This document shows, piece by piece, positions 42,840 through 52,826 of a stretch of DNA of 64,000 nt. Position numbers and translations under genes: made by a program. Every line of letters starts with the position of its first letter. Within the stretch, counting starts at the first letter, position 1. Source of the stretch: Yeosuana aromativorans (GTDB lineage: Bacteria; Bacteroidota; Bacteroidia; Flavobacteriales; Flavobacteriaceae); NCBI RefSeq assembly GCF_014646655.1, contig NZ_BMNR01000005.1, positions 186,001-250,000 on the forward strand, read 5' to 3'. The notes beneath the pieces are model-generated. The model did no database searches. It saw only the letters and a program-made list of their open reading frames with translations, and had not been told where the DNA came from.

Positions 42840-42854
42840 TAAATAATTTTTTAT

Positions 42855-45287
42855 ATGGCTATAAGAATATCATCTCTTATTTTCTTATTATATTCTTTTA
42901 CGTGTATTGCTCAAGAATACACTTTGAAAGGTGTTGTTAACGATGAAAACAATGCGCCTGTTGCTTTTTCTAATATTACTTTACAGTCTGTTTCAGAAAC
43001 TACTTTCATCAAAGGAACGACAAGTGATGACCATGGCTTTTTTAAGTTTGAAGGCTTAAAAGCCGATGATTACATTTTAAAAGTGAGTTTTTTAGGCTTT
43101 GAAACGTATACTGATACGGTATCATTACATGGAACCATCAATTATAAACCAATTGTACTTAAGGAACAAACAGAAAATTTAGATAACGTTACTGTTATAG
43201 CTAAGCGTCCAACAGTAAAACGCATGGTTGACCGATTGGTCTTTAACGTTGAAAACAGCACACTCTCCAACGGAAACGTGTTTGATATTTTAAAACATAC
43301 GCCTGGCGTTTTGGTTTTTAATGATGCCATTAGCACATCAAACGGCGCACCAACTATTTACATTAATGATAGGAAAGTACATTTATCTTCAAATGAGGTC
43401 GTGCAATTATTGGAAGGCACCTCGGCCAATACGATCAAATCCGTTGAAGTTATAGACAGTCCACCTGCAAAATATGAAGCAGAAGGCGGGTCAGTTATTA
43501 ACATCATAACCAGTAAAAATATTATAGCAGGTTACAATGGCAGTATTTTTGGCACCTATAAGCAAGGCTCAGAATATCCAAAATACGCTTTGGGTACCAA
43601 CCATTTTTTTAAAACTGATAAAATTGATGCTTTTTTGAGTTACAATATTAGCCCAAGAAAAGATTTTAGGCACAATACTGAATCTGTCAATTTTATTGAA
43701 AACAATCAGGTGATATCCAGCTGGGAAACCGATTTTAAAAGAACCCGGGAAACAGCTACACAAAACATCAATGCCAATATAGATTATGAACTGAATGCCA
43801 AAAACAGCATTGGTTTTTCTTCAAATATTTTAGTGTCGCCAAGAGAACACACCAAAACGTTTGTCAATTCATTAACCGAGGTCTTTGATTCAAATAGTGT
43901 TTTGGACTCTATGTTCAACACATCCAATCGATTGGTTGATGAAACCTATAATCTGGCCTTTACTCTGGATTATATCCATAAATTCAAAAAGGCAGGGGAA
44001 ACGCTTTCAGCAAATGCACATCATACCAATTATGATTTTTCAAGTTACCAAAATGTTGATACCGGTTACTTTTTGCCCAACGAAACCGATGCCTTCAGAA
44101 ACAATAGATTTCAAACATTCTCTAGCCAAAAAATCAAATTATATACGGGACAGATAGATTACGTGCTTCCAATTACCGATTCTGAGAGTTTTGAAACAGG
44201 GGGTAAGCTATCCAGTATTAATTCACAAAGCGTATTAAGGCAATATATTTTTGAAAACAATCAAAAAATAGAAGATATACAAAACTCCGATACGTTTTTA
44301 TATGATGAGATGAACTATGCTGGTTATACCAGTTATTCTAAAGATTGGAAAACGTGGAGCTTTAAATCGGGACTACGTGTTGAATATACCGATATTACAG
44401 GGAATTCTTTATCCACAGGGCAAGTCAATAAGAGCAGCTATGCTAAGTTTTTTCCATCGTTTCATGTGTTGCATACCTTTAATGAGCACCATGAGTTGTA
44501 TTTTAATTACAACAAACGCATTTACAGGCCTAGATATAGTGAGTTAAATCCGTTTAAATATTATTTAAATGACAATGCCTATGTAACTGGAAACCCAAGA
44601 TTAAAACCTGAAATTGATGATGTGTTTATTTTGGGTTACACTATCAATAAAACCTATACATTTGAAGCGTATTATCGTTATGAAAATAACCCGACCCTTG
44701 AAATCACTTTTCAAGACAATGACAATAATATTTTAAAATACATCAATACCAACATTGACAAAAATATTTCGTACGGACTGGATTTTACAACCTATACAAA
44801 ACTTAACTCCTTCTGGAACATATACGTGTTATCGTCGTTGTTCTACTATGAAGGTCAATTTTACGCCCAGGAAAGCAATAATGAGTTGATTACAAATGAT
44901 AAATGGTCTTTTTACTCTCAAATCATTAATTATTTCTCATTTTTAAAGGATAGGAGCCTAACAGCCGAAGTATCCTATTTATATATTTCACCAATTGTTG
45001 AAGGATCTTCTGTTTATAGTAGCAGACATGGGTTGGATATTAATTTCAGAAAAACACTTTGGAACAATAAAGCTTCATTAAGCATTGGTGTTTCTGACTT
45101 ATTTAACACCCAAAACTTTACACAAACCAATAAGTATTTAAATCAAGATCTGTTTACAAACTCGAGAATGGAAAATAGATTACTAACAATAGGGTTTAAC
45201 TACAAATTTGGAAACACCCATTTAAAAACCAATCAAAAGCCCATTGAGCTGGATGAACGTGATCGGCTGAACTCTAAATCTAATTAA
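42855..45287 (+). CDS. TonB-dependent-receptor-like outer-membrane beta-barrel protein
   Basis: The 810-residue protein has a signal peptide (MAIRISSLIFLLYSFTCIAQ) and a CarboxypepD-regulatory-like domain (YTLKGVVNDENNAPVAFSNI, LKVSFLGFETYTDTV). A plug-like segment follows (LDNVTVIAKRPTVKRMVDRL, DILKHTPGVLVFND, VEVIDSPPAKYEAEGGSVIN), then a long beta-barrel with alternating aromatic strands. This is the outer-membrane beta-barrel family 3 layout. The usual C-terminal aromatic is followed by about 30 extra residues (KFGNTHLKTNQKPIELDERD). There is no SusD partner, so the substrate is unknown. Monocistronic. Confidence 0.88.
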   Translation: MAIRISSLIFLLYSFTCIAQEYTLKGVVNDENNAPVAFSNITLQSVSETTFIKGTTSDDHGFFKFEGLKADDYILKVSFLGFETYTDTVSLHGTINYKPIVLKEQTENLDNVTVIAKRPTVKRMVDRLVFNVENSTLSNGNVFDILKHTPGVLVFNDAISTSNGAPTIYINDRKVHLSSNEVVQLLEGTSANTIKSVEVIDSPPAKYEAEGGSVINIITSKNIIAGYNGSIFGTYKQGSEYPKYALGTNHFFKTDKIDAFLSYNISPRKDFRHNTESVNFIENNQVISSWETDFKRTRETATQNINANIDYELNAKNSIGFSSNILVSPREHTKTFVNSLTEVFDSNSVLDSMFNTSNRLVDETYNLAFTLDYIHKFKKAGETLSANAHHTNYDFSSYQNVDTGYFLPNETDAFRNNRFQTFSSQKIKLYTGQIDYVLPITDSESFETGGKLSSINSQSVLRQYIFENNQKIEDIQNSDTFLYDEMNYAGYTSYSKDWKTWSFKSGLRVEYTDITGNSLSTGQVNKSSYAKFFPSFHVLHTFNEHHELYFNYNKRIYRPRYSELNPFKYYLNDNAYVTGNPRLKPEIDDVFILGYTINKTYTFEAYYRYENNPTLEITFQDNDNNILKYINTNIDKNISYGLDFTTYTKLNSFWNIYVLSSLFYYEGQFYAQESNNELITNDKWSFYSQIINYFSFLKDRSLTAEVSYLYISPIVEGSSVYSSRHGLDINFRKTLWNNKASLSIGVSDLFNTQNFTQTNKYLNQDLFTNSRMENRLLTIGFNYKFGNTHLKTNQKPIELDERDRLNSKSN

Positions 45288-45303
45288 TTATCTATTTTTT
45301 CTT

Positions 45304-45846
45304 TTAAAAATATTGCTTAATCTTATCCCAAAAGGATTTAGGTGACACTTTAAATTCATCCTCTAGTTCCTGCAAGGATTTGTTTGCTGTATTGACTTTA
45401 TTGAAAATCTGTGCTCTTATTAAATAAATAGAAGGCACAATCACAGCCATAATGGGTATTAAGTATATCAATTGATTTGAGTCAACATAATGTAAGTCAT
45501 CATTTAAAGTAATAAATATTTGATAAGCATACATAGCTATGGGCACCAATAAGGCATGGTACCACCAATGGCGACAGGTAAAAAACCAAATAAATAATAA
45601 ATATAAAGGTATTAGTTTACCTGTTAACGTCCAAGCAACGGTTAAAACACTGCCATAATATTTACTGTCATACGTAAATAAAAAAGTGTTCCAAACACGG
45701 ATGTTTGGAACACTTTCATATAAGTAAAACAGATAAGGAGTAATTGCTATTAATGTAGCAATTATACTCCCTATAATCATACTTTTTTTATCCAGCCGAA
45801 GGAATTCGGATTGCGCTTCTTTCGATTTTAGCTGTTTGTTGCTCAT
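45304..45846 (-). CDS. Conserved four-helix membrane protein, function unknown
   Basis: The 180-residue protein has about four membrane helices (MIIGSIIATLIAITPYLFYL, LIPLYLLFIWFF, ALLVPIAMYAYQIFI, LIYLIPIMAVIVPSIYLI) and a charged cytoplasmic tail. I do not recognise a named family. The ATG at 45846 lies inside the upstream small-peptide gene and overlaps it by 59 bp. An ATG at 45780, 8 bp after that gene's stop codon, would start exactly at the first helix and may be the true start. Confidence 0.75.
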   Translation of the reverse strand: MSNKQLKSKEAQSEFLRLDKKSMIIGSIIATLIAITPYLFYLYESVPNIRVWNTFLFTYDSKYYGSVLTVAWTLTGKLIPLYLLFIWFFTCRHWWYHALLVPIAMYAYQIFITLNDDLHYVDSNQLIYLIPIMAVIVPSIYLIRAQIFNKVNTANKSLQELEDEFKVSPKSFWDKIKQYF

Positions 45847-45931
45847 TTTGGTTCATTGTGTTAGCAGCATAAGCTGTAAACAACATACCTCCGAAAATTG
45901 CTAATGCAATTACATACTTTTTAGTTTTCAT
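45788..45931 (-). CDS. 47-residue secreted or membrane small protein
   Basis: A short frame starts at the ATG at 45929-45931 and stops at TAA 45790-45788. The product begins MKTKKYVIALAIFGGMLFTA followed by YAANTMNQNEQ, a clear signal-peptide-like N-terminus (basic, hydrophobic, AYA then AN), and ends ERSAIRIPSAG. AGGGATTAATTAA-type sequence just upstream of the start (minus-strand CCTTAAAATT) suggests no strong ribosome site. Its 3' part overlaps the longer reading of the next gene. Codon use (AAA/AAG-rich start, GCT/GCA alanines) is like that of the neighbours. Function unknown. Confidence 0.65.
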   Translation of the reverse strand: MKTKKYVIALAIFGGMLFTAYAANTMNQNEQQTAKIERSAIRIPSAG

Positions 45932-46101
45932 AATTTTAAGGGATTAATTAATTAATACCTCAAAAGTATATAAAAGTATCCTGAAGATTTAGGTGAAATG
46001 TTAAAATTATGTTAAAAACAATGTATTTTAAAAAAACGTGTTGCGGTTTTACCGTAAACCTTCAAAAACCAGAGTTGATATATGTTATTTATTCATAAAG
46101 C

Positions 46102-46530
46102 TTAGCATACTTGTTTATCTAAATTAGACTCAAAATTTAATTTTAAAAATCTGGAATGATCTGGGTTTAATTCCAAATCCAATCTATCTACCTCCTTTGG
46201 AAGCAGACTCTCAATTAGTTCTGGCCACTCTATAATGACCCAATTGTTAGAATATAAATACTCTTCAATTCCAAAACTGTAGGCTTCTTCCAAATCTTTT
46301 ATTCTGTACAAATCAAAATGATATATCTTATCATTTTGGGTTTCATACTCATTTACTATTGAAAATGTAGGGCTGCTCACTTCGTCATCACTACCTAACG
46401 CTTTGACCAAGGCTTTTGTCAAGGTTGTTTTGCCTACACCCATATTACCGTACAACAAAATTGTTTTTGAAGTTAAGCAACTAATAATTTGTGATGCCAC
46501 TTCATCAATTGCGTTTAGGGTATACTTCAT
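46102..46530 (-). CDS. tsaE: tRNA threonylcarbamoyladenosine biosynthesis ATPase TsaE
   Basis: The 142-residue P-loop ATPase works with TsaB and TsaD to make t6A37 in ANN-decoding tRNAs. The Walker A motif ILLYGNMGVGKTTLTKAL is near 27-44, followed by VSSPTFSIVNEYE, YHFDLYRI, and VIIEWPELIESLLP carrying the conserved EWPE. The ATG at 46530 (MKYTLNAIDEV) is preferred over an in-frame GTG three codons upstream. It follows porX by about 96 bp. Confidence 0.94.
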   Translation of the reverse strand: MKYTLNAIDEVASQIISCLTSKTILLYGNMGVGKTTLTKALVKALGSDDEVSSPTFSIVNEYETQNDKIYHFDLYRIKDLEEAYSFGIEEYLYSNNWVIIEWPELIESLLPKEVDRLDLELNPDHSRFLKLNFESNLDKQVC

Positions 46531-46626
46531 TTTCAACACATTATAATTTACTGCAATGATACCAAATATATTTTAAAAAACCTAATATTTTATGTATTTC
46601 ATCGATGTTTTTGGTATTACATGGAG

Positions 46627-48180
46627 TTATTTTGGATTAAAAACTACAAACGGAATAATCATTTCCTCTAAGGAAACGCCACCATGTTGATAGCTATTCC
46701 TATAATAACTCACATAGTGATTGTAGTTATTTGGATAGGCAAAAAACAGGTCACCTTTTGCAAAAATAAAGGAACTGCTCATGGTTATGGATGGCAAATG
46801 AATTGTTTTAGGGTCTTTGGCAACCAAAACATCTTTGTTTTCATAGGTTAAGCTTCTTCCTGTTTTATATCTTAAATTCAAACTGGTATCTCGGTCACCT
46901 ACAACTTTTGATGGATTTTTAACATTAATAGTGCCATGATCTGTGGTCAAAATAAGTTTAAATCCTAACGACTGTGCATGTTGGATCATTTCTAATAGCG
47001 GTGAGTTTTTAAACCAACTCAATGCTAAGGATCGGTACGCTTTGTCATTTGATGCCAATTCTTTAACCACTTCCATTTCTGTTTTGGCATGTGATAGCAT
47101 ATCAACAAAATTATAGACAACAACAGTTAAATCGTTGTTTTTTAAAGAATTGAAGTTTTCAACTAGTTTTTTACCTGATTTTAAACTGGTTATTTTATGA
47201 TATTCATAATTCAAGTGATTGAGACCTAAACGTTTCATTTGGGTTTGCAAAAATTCGGCTTCAAAAAGGTTTTTGCCACCTTCATCGGTGTCATTTTTCC
47301 AATACTGCGGAAATAATTTTTCCATTTCGCTTGGCATTAGGCCTGAGAAAATAGCATTTCGTGCGTATTGTGTGGCTGTTGGCAAAATGCTATAATAAGC
47401 TGATTCGCTATCTTTTTTATAATAGGTATTGATAATGGGTTCAAAAACCTTCCATTGATCATATCGCAAATTATCAATAACCACCATTAAAGTGGGTTGT
47501 TCTTTACTTAGTAGTGGCACTACTTTTTCTTTAAAAAGCGTATGTGACATTACTGGTGATTCTGATTTGTTGTCAAACCAAGACGGATAATTTTTCTCAA
47601 CAAATTTTGCAAATTGAGCGTTTGCTTCAACTTTTTGTGACTCCAATATTTCAAACATACCGATATCTTCAATATCTTCCAGTTGAATTTCCCAATAGAT
47701 CAGTTTTTGATATAAAGCGGCCCATTCTTCAAAACTATTGACCATAGACAATTCCATGGCAATTTTCCTGAATTCTTGTTGATAGTTTGATGTGGTTTTT
47801 TCTGAAACCAACCGAGAGAGGTCTAGGTTTTTCTTTAGACTGAGCAAAATTTGATTCGGGTTTACAGGTTTTATCAAATAATCAGCTATTTTATTGCCAA
47901 TAGCTTCTTCCATAATATATTCCTCTTCACTCTTGGTAATCATCACCACGGGAAGGTTATCCTTCTTTTCCTTGATTTCATTCAAGGTTTCAAGCCCAGT
48001 CAATCCAGGCATGTTTTCATCAAGAAAAACAATATCAAAATTACTGTCTTCTAAAACATCAATGGCTTCAGAACCACTTTTACAGGTTGTTACCTTATAG
48101 TTTCTTTGCTCAAGAAACAAGATGTGTGGCTTTAACAAATCAATTTCATCATCAATCCAGAGTATATGTATTGTATTCAT
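46627..48180 (-). CDS. porX: PorX: response regulator fused to PglZ-type phosphatase domain
   Basis: The 517-residue protein has an N-terminal receiver domain (HILWIDDEIDLLKPH with D10/D11, phospho-acceptor D54 in DIVFLDENMPGL, switch MITKSEE, YLIKP). A helical linker follows, then a PglZ/alkaline-phosphatase-fold domain from about 220 (TLMVVIDNLRYDQWKVFEPI, LPTATQYARNAIFSGLMPSE, ILTTDHGTINVKNP). This is the PorX architecture. PorX acts with the histidine kinase PorY and sigma factor SigP to control type IX secretion. The kinase is not in this window. tsaE follows on the same strand. Confidence 0.93.
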   Translation of the reverse strand: MNTIHILWIDDEIDLLKPHILFLEQRNYKVTTCKSGSEAIDVLEDSNFDIVFLDENMPGLTGLETLNEIKEKKDNLPVVMITKSEEEYIMEEAIGNKIADYLIKPVNPNQILLSLKKNLDLSRLVSEKTTSNYQQEFRKIAMELSMVNSFEEWAALYQKLIYWEIQLEDIEDIGMFEILESQKVEANAQFAKFVEKNYPSWFDNKSESPVMSHTLFKEKVVPLLSKEQPTLMVVIDNLRYDQWKVFEPIINTYYKKDSESAYYSILPTATQYARNAIFSGLMPSEMEKLFPQYWKNDTDEGGKNLFEAEFLQTQMKRLGLNHLNYEYHKITSLKSGKKLVENFNSLKNNDLTVVVYNFVDMLSHAKTEMEVVKELASNDKAYRSLALSWFKNSPLLEMIQHAQSLGFKLILTTDHGTINVKNPSKVVGDRDTSLNLRYKTGRSLTYENKDVLVAKDPKTIHLPSITMSSSFIFAKGDLFFAYPNNYNHYVSYYRNSYQHGGVSLEEMIIPFVVFNPK

Positions 48181-48267
48181 GTAAATAACTGATATTTGGT
48201 GTAAATTTATATTTTTTTAAGCTGTGATTTTTATTGTAAGATGACTATTATGCATGTCATATATAAT

Positions 48268-48275
48268 TATATTTG
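48268..48275 (+). promoter_or_regulatory. Putative -7 element of the HD-domain gene promoter
   Basis: TATATTTG fits TAnnTTTG and lies 27 bp before the TTG start at 48303. Confidence 0.5.
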
Positions 48276-48302
48276 TATCAATTTAACATTAAAATTTGAA
48301 GT

Positions 48303-49523
48303 TTGAACAAACTTAAAATCTTTAACGACCCAATTTACGGTTTTATTACCATCCCCAATGCGCTTATTTTCGACTTAATACAACACAAGTATTTTCAACG
48401 CTTGCGCAGAATTACCCAAATGGGCATGTCATATCTAGTTTATCCTGGGGCGCACCATACCCGTTTTCATCATGCCATTGGTTGTGTACATTTAATGAAA
48501 CAAGCTGTGAATGTGCTTCGTTTTAAGGGAGTTAGCATTTCACAAGAAGAAGAAAATGCTCTTTATGCAGCTATTTTGTTGCATGATATTGGGCATGGCC
48601 CGTTCTCTCACGCCATGGAGCATAGCATAGTGAATACTGTGTCTCATGAACAAATTTCGCTTTTGTTTATGGAGCAATTGAACAGAGAATTTAACTCAAG
48701 TTTAACGCTTGCCATTCAAATATTCAAAGGCGAGTATCATAGAAAGTTCATGTGCCAATTGGTATCGGGGCAATTGGATATGGATAGAGCCGATTATTTA
48801 AAGCGTGATAGCTTTTATACCGGCGTTACGGAAGGGAATATTGGTAGTGAGCGACTCATTAGTATGCTCAATGTGGTTAATGATATATTGGTTGTTGAAG
48901 AAAAAGGTATTTATAGCGTAGAAAAATTCATTAATGCAAGGCGCTTTATGTATTGGCAGGTGTATTTGCACAAAACGGGCATTGTTGCCGAGCAATTATT
49001 GATTCGTGTTTTAAAACGGGCCAAGGAATTAAAGGGTTCGGGCGTTCAATTAGAATCCAGTTATGCGCTTAATTATTTTTTGGACCATGATATTACATTG
49101 GCCAATTTTAATGAAGATGTCATCAAAGTGTTTTCAGAACTGGATGACTTTGATATTATTTCGGCCATGAAAGGTTGGCAGCACCATTCCGATTTTGTTT
49201 TGAGTAATTTGTGCAACATGATTATCAACAGGACATTACTCAAAATTAAAGTGAAGTCTGAAAAAATCCCAAAGAAAAGCTTGGCTAAACGTTTAGAAAA
49301 GGTCATGGAACAGCATCATTTAACAGAAGCTGAGGCTAGCTATTTTGTTTTTACTGGCCAGATGTCCAATCAAGCGTACATGCTAAAAACACAGGGTATT
49401 AATATTTTGCATAAGTCTGGAAAAATTGAGGATATTATTGAAGCTTCCGATCAATTTAATTTAAAAGCGTTATCAAAACCGGTCACAAAATACTATATAT
49501 GCTATCCTAAAGAAAAACTTTAG
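48303..49523 (+). CDS. HD-domain phosphohydrolase (dGTPase-like)
   Basis: The 406-residue protein begins with the conserved NKLKIFNDPIYGFITIP and has HHTRFHHAIG at 51-60, the HD motif LLHDIGHGPFSHAMEH at 92-107 and GQLDMDRADYLKRDSF near 155. These are the metal ligands of the SamHD1/dGTPase-like branch. An in-frame TGA lies at 48297-48299 and the first codon that keeps the conserved N-terminus is TTG at 48303, so a TTG start is very likely. The substrate (dNTP or another nucleotide) is not decided by the sequence. lpxD follows after 52 bp. Confidence 0.88.
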   Translation: MNKLKIFNDPIYGFITIPNALIFDLIQHKYFQRLRRITQMGMSYLVYPGAHHTRFHHAIGCVHLMKQAVNVLRFKGVSISQEEENALYAAILLHDIGHGPFSHAMEHSIVNTVSHEQISLLFMEQLNREFNSSLTLAIQIFKGEYHRKFMCQLVSGQLDMDRADYLKRDSFYTGVTEGNIGSERLISMLNVVNDILVVEEKGIYSVEKFINARRFMYWQVYLHKTGIVAEQLLIRVLKRAKELKGSGVQLESSYALNYFLDHDITLANFNEDVIKVFSELDDFDIISAMKGWQHHSDFVLSNLCNMIINRTLLKIKVKSEKIPKKSLAKRLEKVMEQHHLTEAEASYFVFTGQMSNQAYMLKTQGINILHKSGKIEDIIEASDQFNLKALSKPVTKYYICYPKEKL

Positions 49524-49534
49524 TACATTTTTCA

Positions 49535-49542
49535 TATTTTTG
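49535..49542 (+). promoter_or_regulatory. Putative -7 element for the lpxD-lpxC-lpxA run
   Basis: TATTTTTG fits TAnnTTTG and lies 33 bp before the GTG start of lpxD. Confidence 0.5.
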
Positions 49543-49575
49543 CGACAAATAAACCAAAACAACAAACCTTAGCGT

Positions 49576-50604
49576 GTGAAATTTACAGCTCAACAAATAG
49601 CAGATATTTTAGAGGGTGATATTGTAGGAAGTTCGGATGTTGAAGTATCAAAACTATCTAAAATAGAAGAAGGCATTGAAGGTTCGCTAACGTTTTTAGC
49701 CAATCCAAAGTACACACCATATATATATTCCACCAAGGCATCAATAACCATAGTAAACAAAACTTTTAAGCCAGAAAACGATTTAAAGACGACTCTTATC
49801 AAGGTTGATGACGCGTATAAATCCTTTTCAAAATTATTGGAGTATTACAATGTTATCAAGCTTAATAAAACCGGTATAGAAGAACCATCGCACATTTCAA
49901 AAACCACAACGTATGGTGACAATATTTATGTGGGAGCCTTCTCATATATTGGTGAGTTTGTTACCATTGGGAACAATGTAAAAGTCTTTCCTGGCGCTTA
50001 TATAGGTGACAATGTGGTAATAGGTGACAACACCGTTATATTTTCTGGTGCTAAAATTTATTCAGAAACCGTCATTGGAAAATTTTGTGTGATTAATTCT
50101 GGCGTTATTATAGGTGCAGACGGATTTGGTTTTGCGCCCGGAGAAAATGGTGAATATAGTAAAGTACCACAAATAGGAAACGTTATTATAGAAGATTTTG
50201 TAGACATAGGAGCTGCAACAACCATAGATAGGGCCACATTGGGCTCAACCATTATTAGGCATGGTGTGAAACTTGACAATCAAATTCAAATTGCCCATAA
50301 TGTTGAAATTGGCAAAAACACGGTGATTGCTGCACAGACAGGCATAGCAGGCTCAACAAAAATAGGGGAGAACTGTCAGATAGGAGGCCAAGTAGGTATT
50401 GTTGGCCACTTAATCATTGGGAACAATGTAAAAATACAAGCACAGTCAGGCATTGGCAGAAATGTAAAAGATAATGAAGTGCTACAAGGTTCCCCTGCCA
50501 TTGCTTACGGAGACTTCAACAAGTCATACGTTCACTTTAAAAATCTACCCAAAATTGTTAAGGATATTAATGAAATAGAAAAAAAAATACATGGCAATAG
50601 TTAA
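49576..50604 (+). CDS. lpxD: UDP-3-O-(3-hydroxyacyl)glucosamine N-acyltransferase
   Basis: The 342-residue hexapeptide-repeat enzyme adds the second acyl chain in lipid A synthesis. The N-terminal uridine-binding domain ([12 protein letters not shown] form, [19 protein letters not shown]) is followed by the left-handed helix ([75 protein letters not shown]). It starts at GTG (49576). Its end overlaps the start of lpxC-fabZ by 14 bp. Confidence 0.95.
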   Translation: MKFTAQQIADILEGDIVGSSDVEVSKLSKIEEGIEGSLTFLANPKYTPYIYSTKASITIVNKTFKPENDLKTTLIKVDDAYKSFSKLLEYYNVIKLNKTGIEEPSHISKTTTYGDNIYVGAFSYIGEFVTIGNNVKVFPGAYIGDNVVIGDNTVIFSGAKIYSETVIGKFCVINSGVIIGADGFGFAPGENGEYSKVPQIGNVIIEDFVDIGAATTIDRATLGSTIIRHGVKLDNQIQIAHNVEIGKNTVIAAQTGIAGSTKIGENCQIGGQVGIVGHLIIGNNVKIQAQSGIGRNVKDNEVLQGSPAIAYGDFNKSYVHFKNLPKIVKDINEIEKKIHGNS

Positions 50605-51997
50605 TACAGAAACAAAACAAAAGACAATCAAGCAGGATGTATCCTTGTCAGGTGTTGGTTTGCATACCGGTAAGAACGTGACGTTAACGTTTAAACCTGC
50701 AGTTGCCAACTTTGGCTTGGCCTTTAAACGAGTAGATTTAGAGGGAAATCCAGTTATAGAAGCCGATGCTAGTTATGTAACCAACACACAACGCGGAACG
50801 TGTTTAGAAAAAAACGGTGTTATTATACAAACCTCCGAACATGTGCTTGCTGCGCTTGTTGGGATGGATATTGACAATGTCATTATTGAATTGAACGCAT
50901 CAGAACCACCTATTATGGATGGGTCCTCAAAATTCTTTGTTGAGGCTTTGGAAAAAGCTGGCATTGTGGAACTGGATGCTTTTAGGGAAGAGTACGTTGT
51001 TACCGATGTTATTTCCTATGCTGATGAAGAAAGTGGCAGTGAACTCTTGGTCATGCCTTCAAAGGAATACCAAGTAACCACTATGGTAGATTTTGGAACC
51101 AAAGTGTTAGGCACCCAAAACGCAACCTTAAATACCATTTCAGATTTTAAAACAGATATTTCAAATTCAAGAACCTTTAGTTTTTTGCACGAAATTGAAA
51201 TGTTATTGGAAAATGGTCTGATTAAGGGAGGCGATCTAAACAACGCCATTGTTTATGTTGACAAAGAATTATCACCAAAAACCATGGAGAAGCTTAAAGT
51301 GGCCTTTAAAAAAGACACTATTGCGGTTAAACCCAATGGTATTTTGGATAACTTAACCCTACATCATCCCAATGAGGCTGCCAGACATAAGTTATTGGAT
51401 GTCCTTGGAGATTTAGCACTTATTGGCACCCACATTAGAGGAAAAGTCATAGCCAATAAGCCCGGGCATTTTGTGAACACACAGTTTGCAAAAAAAATGT
51501 CAAAAATCATCAAAAATGAAAAGCGCAACAATGTGCCTAATATTGATTTGAACCAAACACCACTAATGGATGTTAATCAAATCATGAATATGTTGCCGCA
51601 CAGACAACCGTTTTTGCTCATTGATAAGATATTTGAATTGAGTGATTCACATGTTGTTGGTATGAAGAATGTCACCATGAACGAGCAATTCTTTGCAGGT
51701 CATTTTCCAGGATCACCAGTTATGCCAGGGGTTTTAATTGTTGAAGCCATGGCACAGACAGGAGGGATTTTAGTTTTAAGTACGGTTCCAGATCCTGAAA
51801 ATTATTTGACACTTTTTATGAAAATAGATAATGTTAAATTCAAGCAAAAAGTTGTTCCTGGCGATACATTGATTTTTAAATGTACGCTAATAACTCCTAT
51901 TCGTCGCGGAATTTGCCACATGCAAGGTTATGCTTATGCCAACGGTAAACTTTGTGCTGAAGCAGAGCTTATGGCACAAATAGTAAAAGTAAAATAA
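50591..51997 (+). CDS. lpxC/fabZ: Bifunctional LpxC deacetylase / FabZ dehydratase
   Basis: This 468-residue fusion is characteristic of Bacteroidota. Residues 1 to about 310 are LpxC, the zinc enzyme of the committed lipid A step: [31 protein letters not shown] and [19 protein letters not shown]. Residues from about 330 are Fab[35 protein letters not shown] carrying the catalytic His, then [13 protein letters not shown] in the form [12 protein letters not shown]. The fusion couples fatty-acid elongation to lipid A flux. Start ATG lies inside the end of lpxD. Confidence 0.96.
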   Translation: MAIVNTETKQKTIKQDVSLSGVGLHTGKNVTLTFKPAVANFGLAFKRVDLEGNPVIEADASYVTNTQRGTCLEKNGVIIQTSEHVLAALVGMDIDNVIIELNASEPPIMDGSSKFFVEALEKAGIVELDAFREEYVVTDVISYADEESGSELLVMPSKEYQVTTMVDFGTKVLGTQNATLNTISDFKTDISNSRTFSFLHEIEMLLENGLIKGGDLNNAIVYVDKELSPKTMEKLKVAFKKDTIAVKPNGILDNLTLHHPNEAARHKLLDVLGDLALIGTHIRGKVIANKPGHFVNTQFAKKMSKIIKNEKRNNVPNIDLNQTPLMDVNQIMNMLPHRQPFLLIDKIFELSDSHVVGMKNVTMNEQFFAGHFPGSPVMPGVLIVEAMAQTGGILVLSTVPDPENYLTLFMKIDNVKFKQKVVPGDTLIFKCTLITPIRRGICHMQGYAYANGKLCAEAELMAQIVKVK

Positions 51998-52009
51998 TAA
52001 AAAAAATAC

Positions 52010-52795
52010 ATGAACCAGCCATTAGCTTATGTGCACCCTGGTGCTAAAATTGCAAAAAACGTAGTCATTGAACCCTTTACTACCATCCATAATAACGTCA
52101 TTATTGGCGAGGGCACTTGGATAGGCAGTAATGTGACCATCATGGAAGGTGCACGAATTGGAAAAAACTGCAATATTTTTCCAGGTTCTGTTATTTCTGC
52201 GATTCCCCAGGATTTAAAATATAATGATGAGGATACTACCGTAGAAATTGGTGACAATGTCACCATTAGGGAATGTGTAACCATCAACAGAGGAACCGCC
52301 GATAAAATGAAAACGGTGGTTGGCAATAATTGTTTAATTATGGCCTATTGTCATATAGCCCATGACTGTGTGGTAGGCAACAACTGTATATTTTCCAATA
52401 ACAGTACGCTGGCAGGTCACATATCAATAGGAGACTACGTAGTTTTGGCTGGTATGACTGCTGTACATCAATTTGTGTCTATTGGAAATCACGCTTTTGT
52501 AACAGGTGGGTCTTTGGTACGAAAAGATGTGCCTCCGTATGTTAAGGCTGCCAGAGAGCCATTGTCTTATGTTGGAATCAATTCCGTAGGACTTAGAAGA
52601 CGTGGTTATTCTTCTGATAAAATCAAGGAAATCCAAGACATTTACAGGATTCTTTATCAAAAAAACTATAACAATACCCAAGCCTCAGAAATCATTGAAG
52701 CCGAAATGGAAGCTACTCCCGAGCGTGATGAGATTCTTCAATTTATCAAGAACTCTCATAGAGGTATAATGAAAGGGTATTTCAAATCAAACTAA
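52010..52795 (+). CDS. lpxA: Acyl-ACP--UDP-N-acetylglucosamine O-acyltransferase
   Basis: The 261-residue LpxA catalyses the first step of lipid A synthesis. It has a left-handed beta-helix (YVHPGAKIAKNVVIEPFTTI, TWIGSNVTIMEGARIGKNC, FPGSVISAIPQDLKYNDEDT, IRECVTINRGTADKMKTVVG). The catalytic-region GMTAVHQFVSIGNHAFVTGG is followed by the helical C-terminal domain (YVGINSVGLRRRGYSSDKIK). Normal length, 12 bp after lpxC-fabZ. Confidence 0.96.
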   Translation: MNQPLAYVHPGAKIAKNVVIEPFTTIHNNVIIGEGTWIGSNVTIMEGARIGKNCNIFPGSVISAIPQDLKYNDEDTTVEIGDNVTIRECVTINRGTADKMKTVVGNNCLIMAYCHIAHDCVVGNNCIFSNNSTLAGHISIGDYVVLAGMTAVHQFVSIGNHAFVTGGSLVRKDVPPYVKAAREPLSYVGINSVGLRRRGYSSDKIKEIQDIYRILYQKNYNNTQASEIIEAEMEATPERDEILQFIKNSHRGIMKGYFKSN

Positions 52796-52826
52796 AATTT
52801 AAATTAAGATTATACAATAAATCAAT

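Noticed and set aside
49506-49522. Hairpin CTAAAG/CTTTAG at the end of the HD-domain gene as a terminator
   Set aside because: The stem is only 6 AT-rich base pairs within the coding end, followed by a broken T run; too weak to call.
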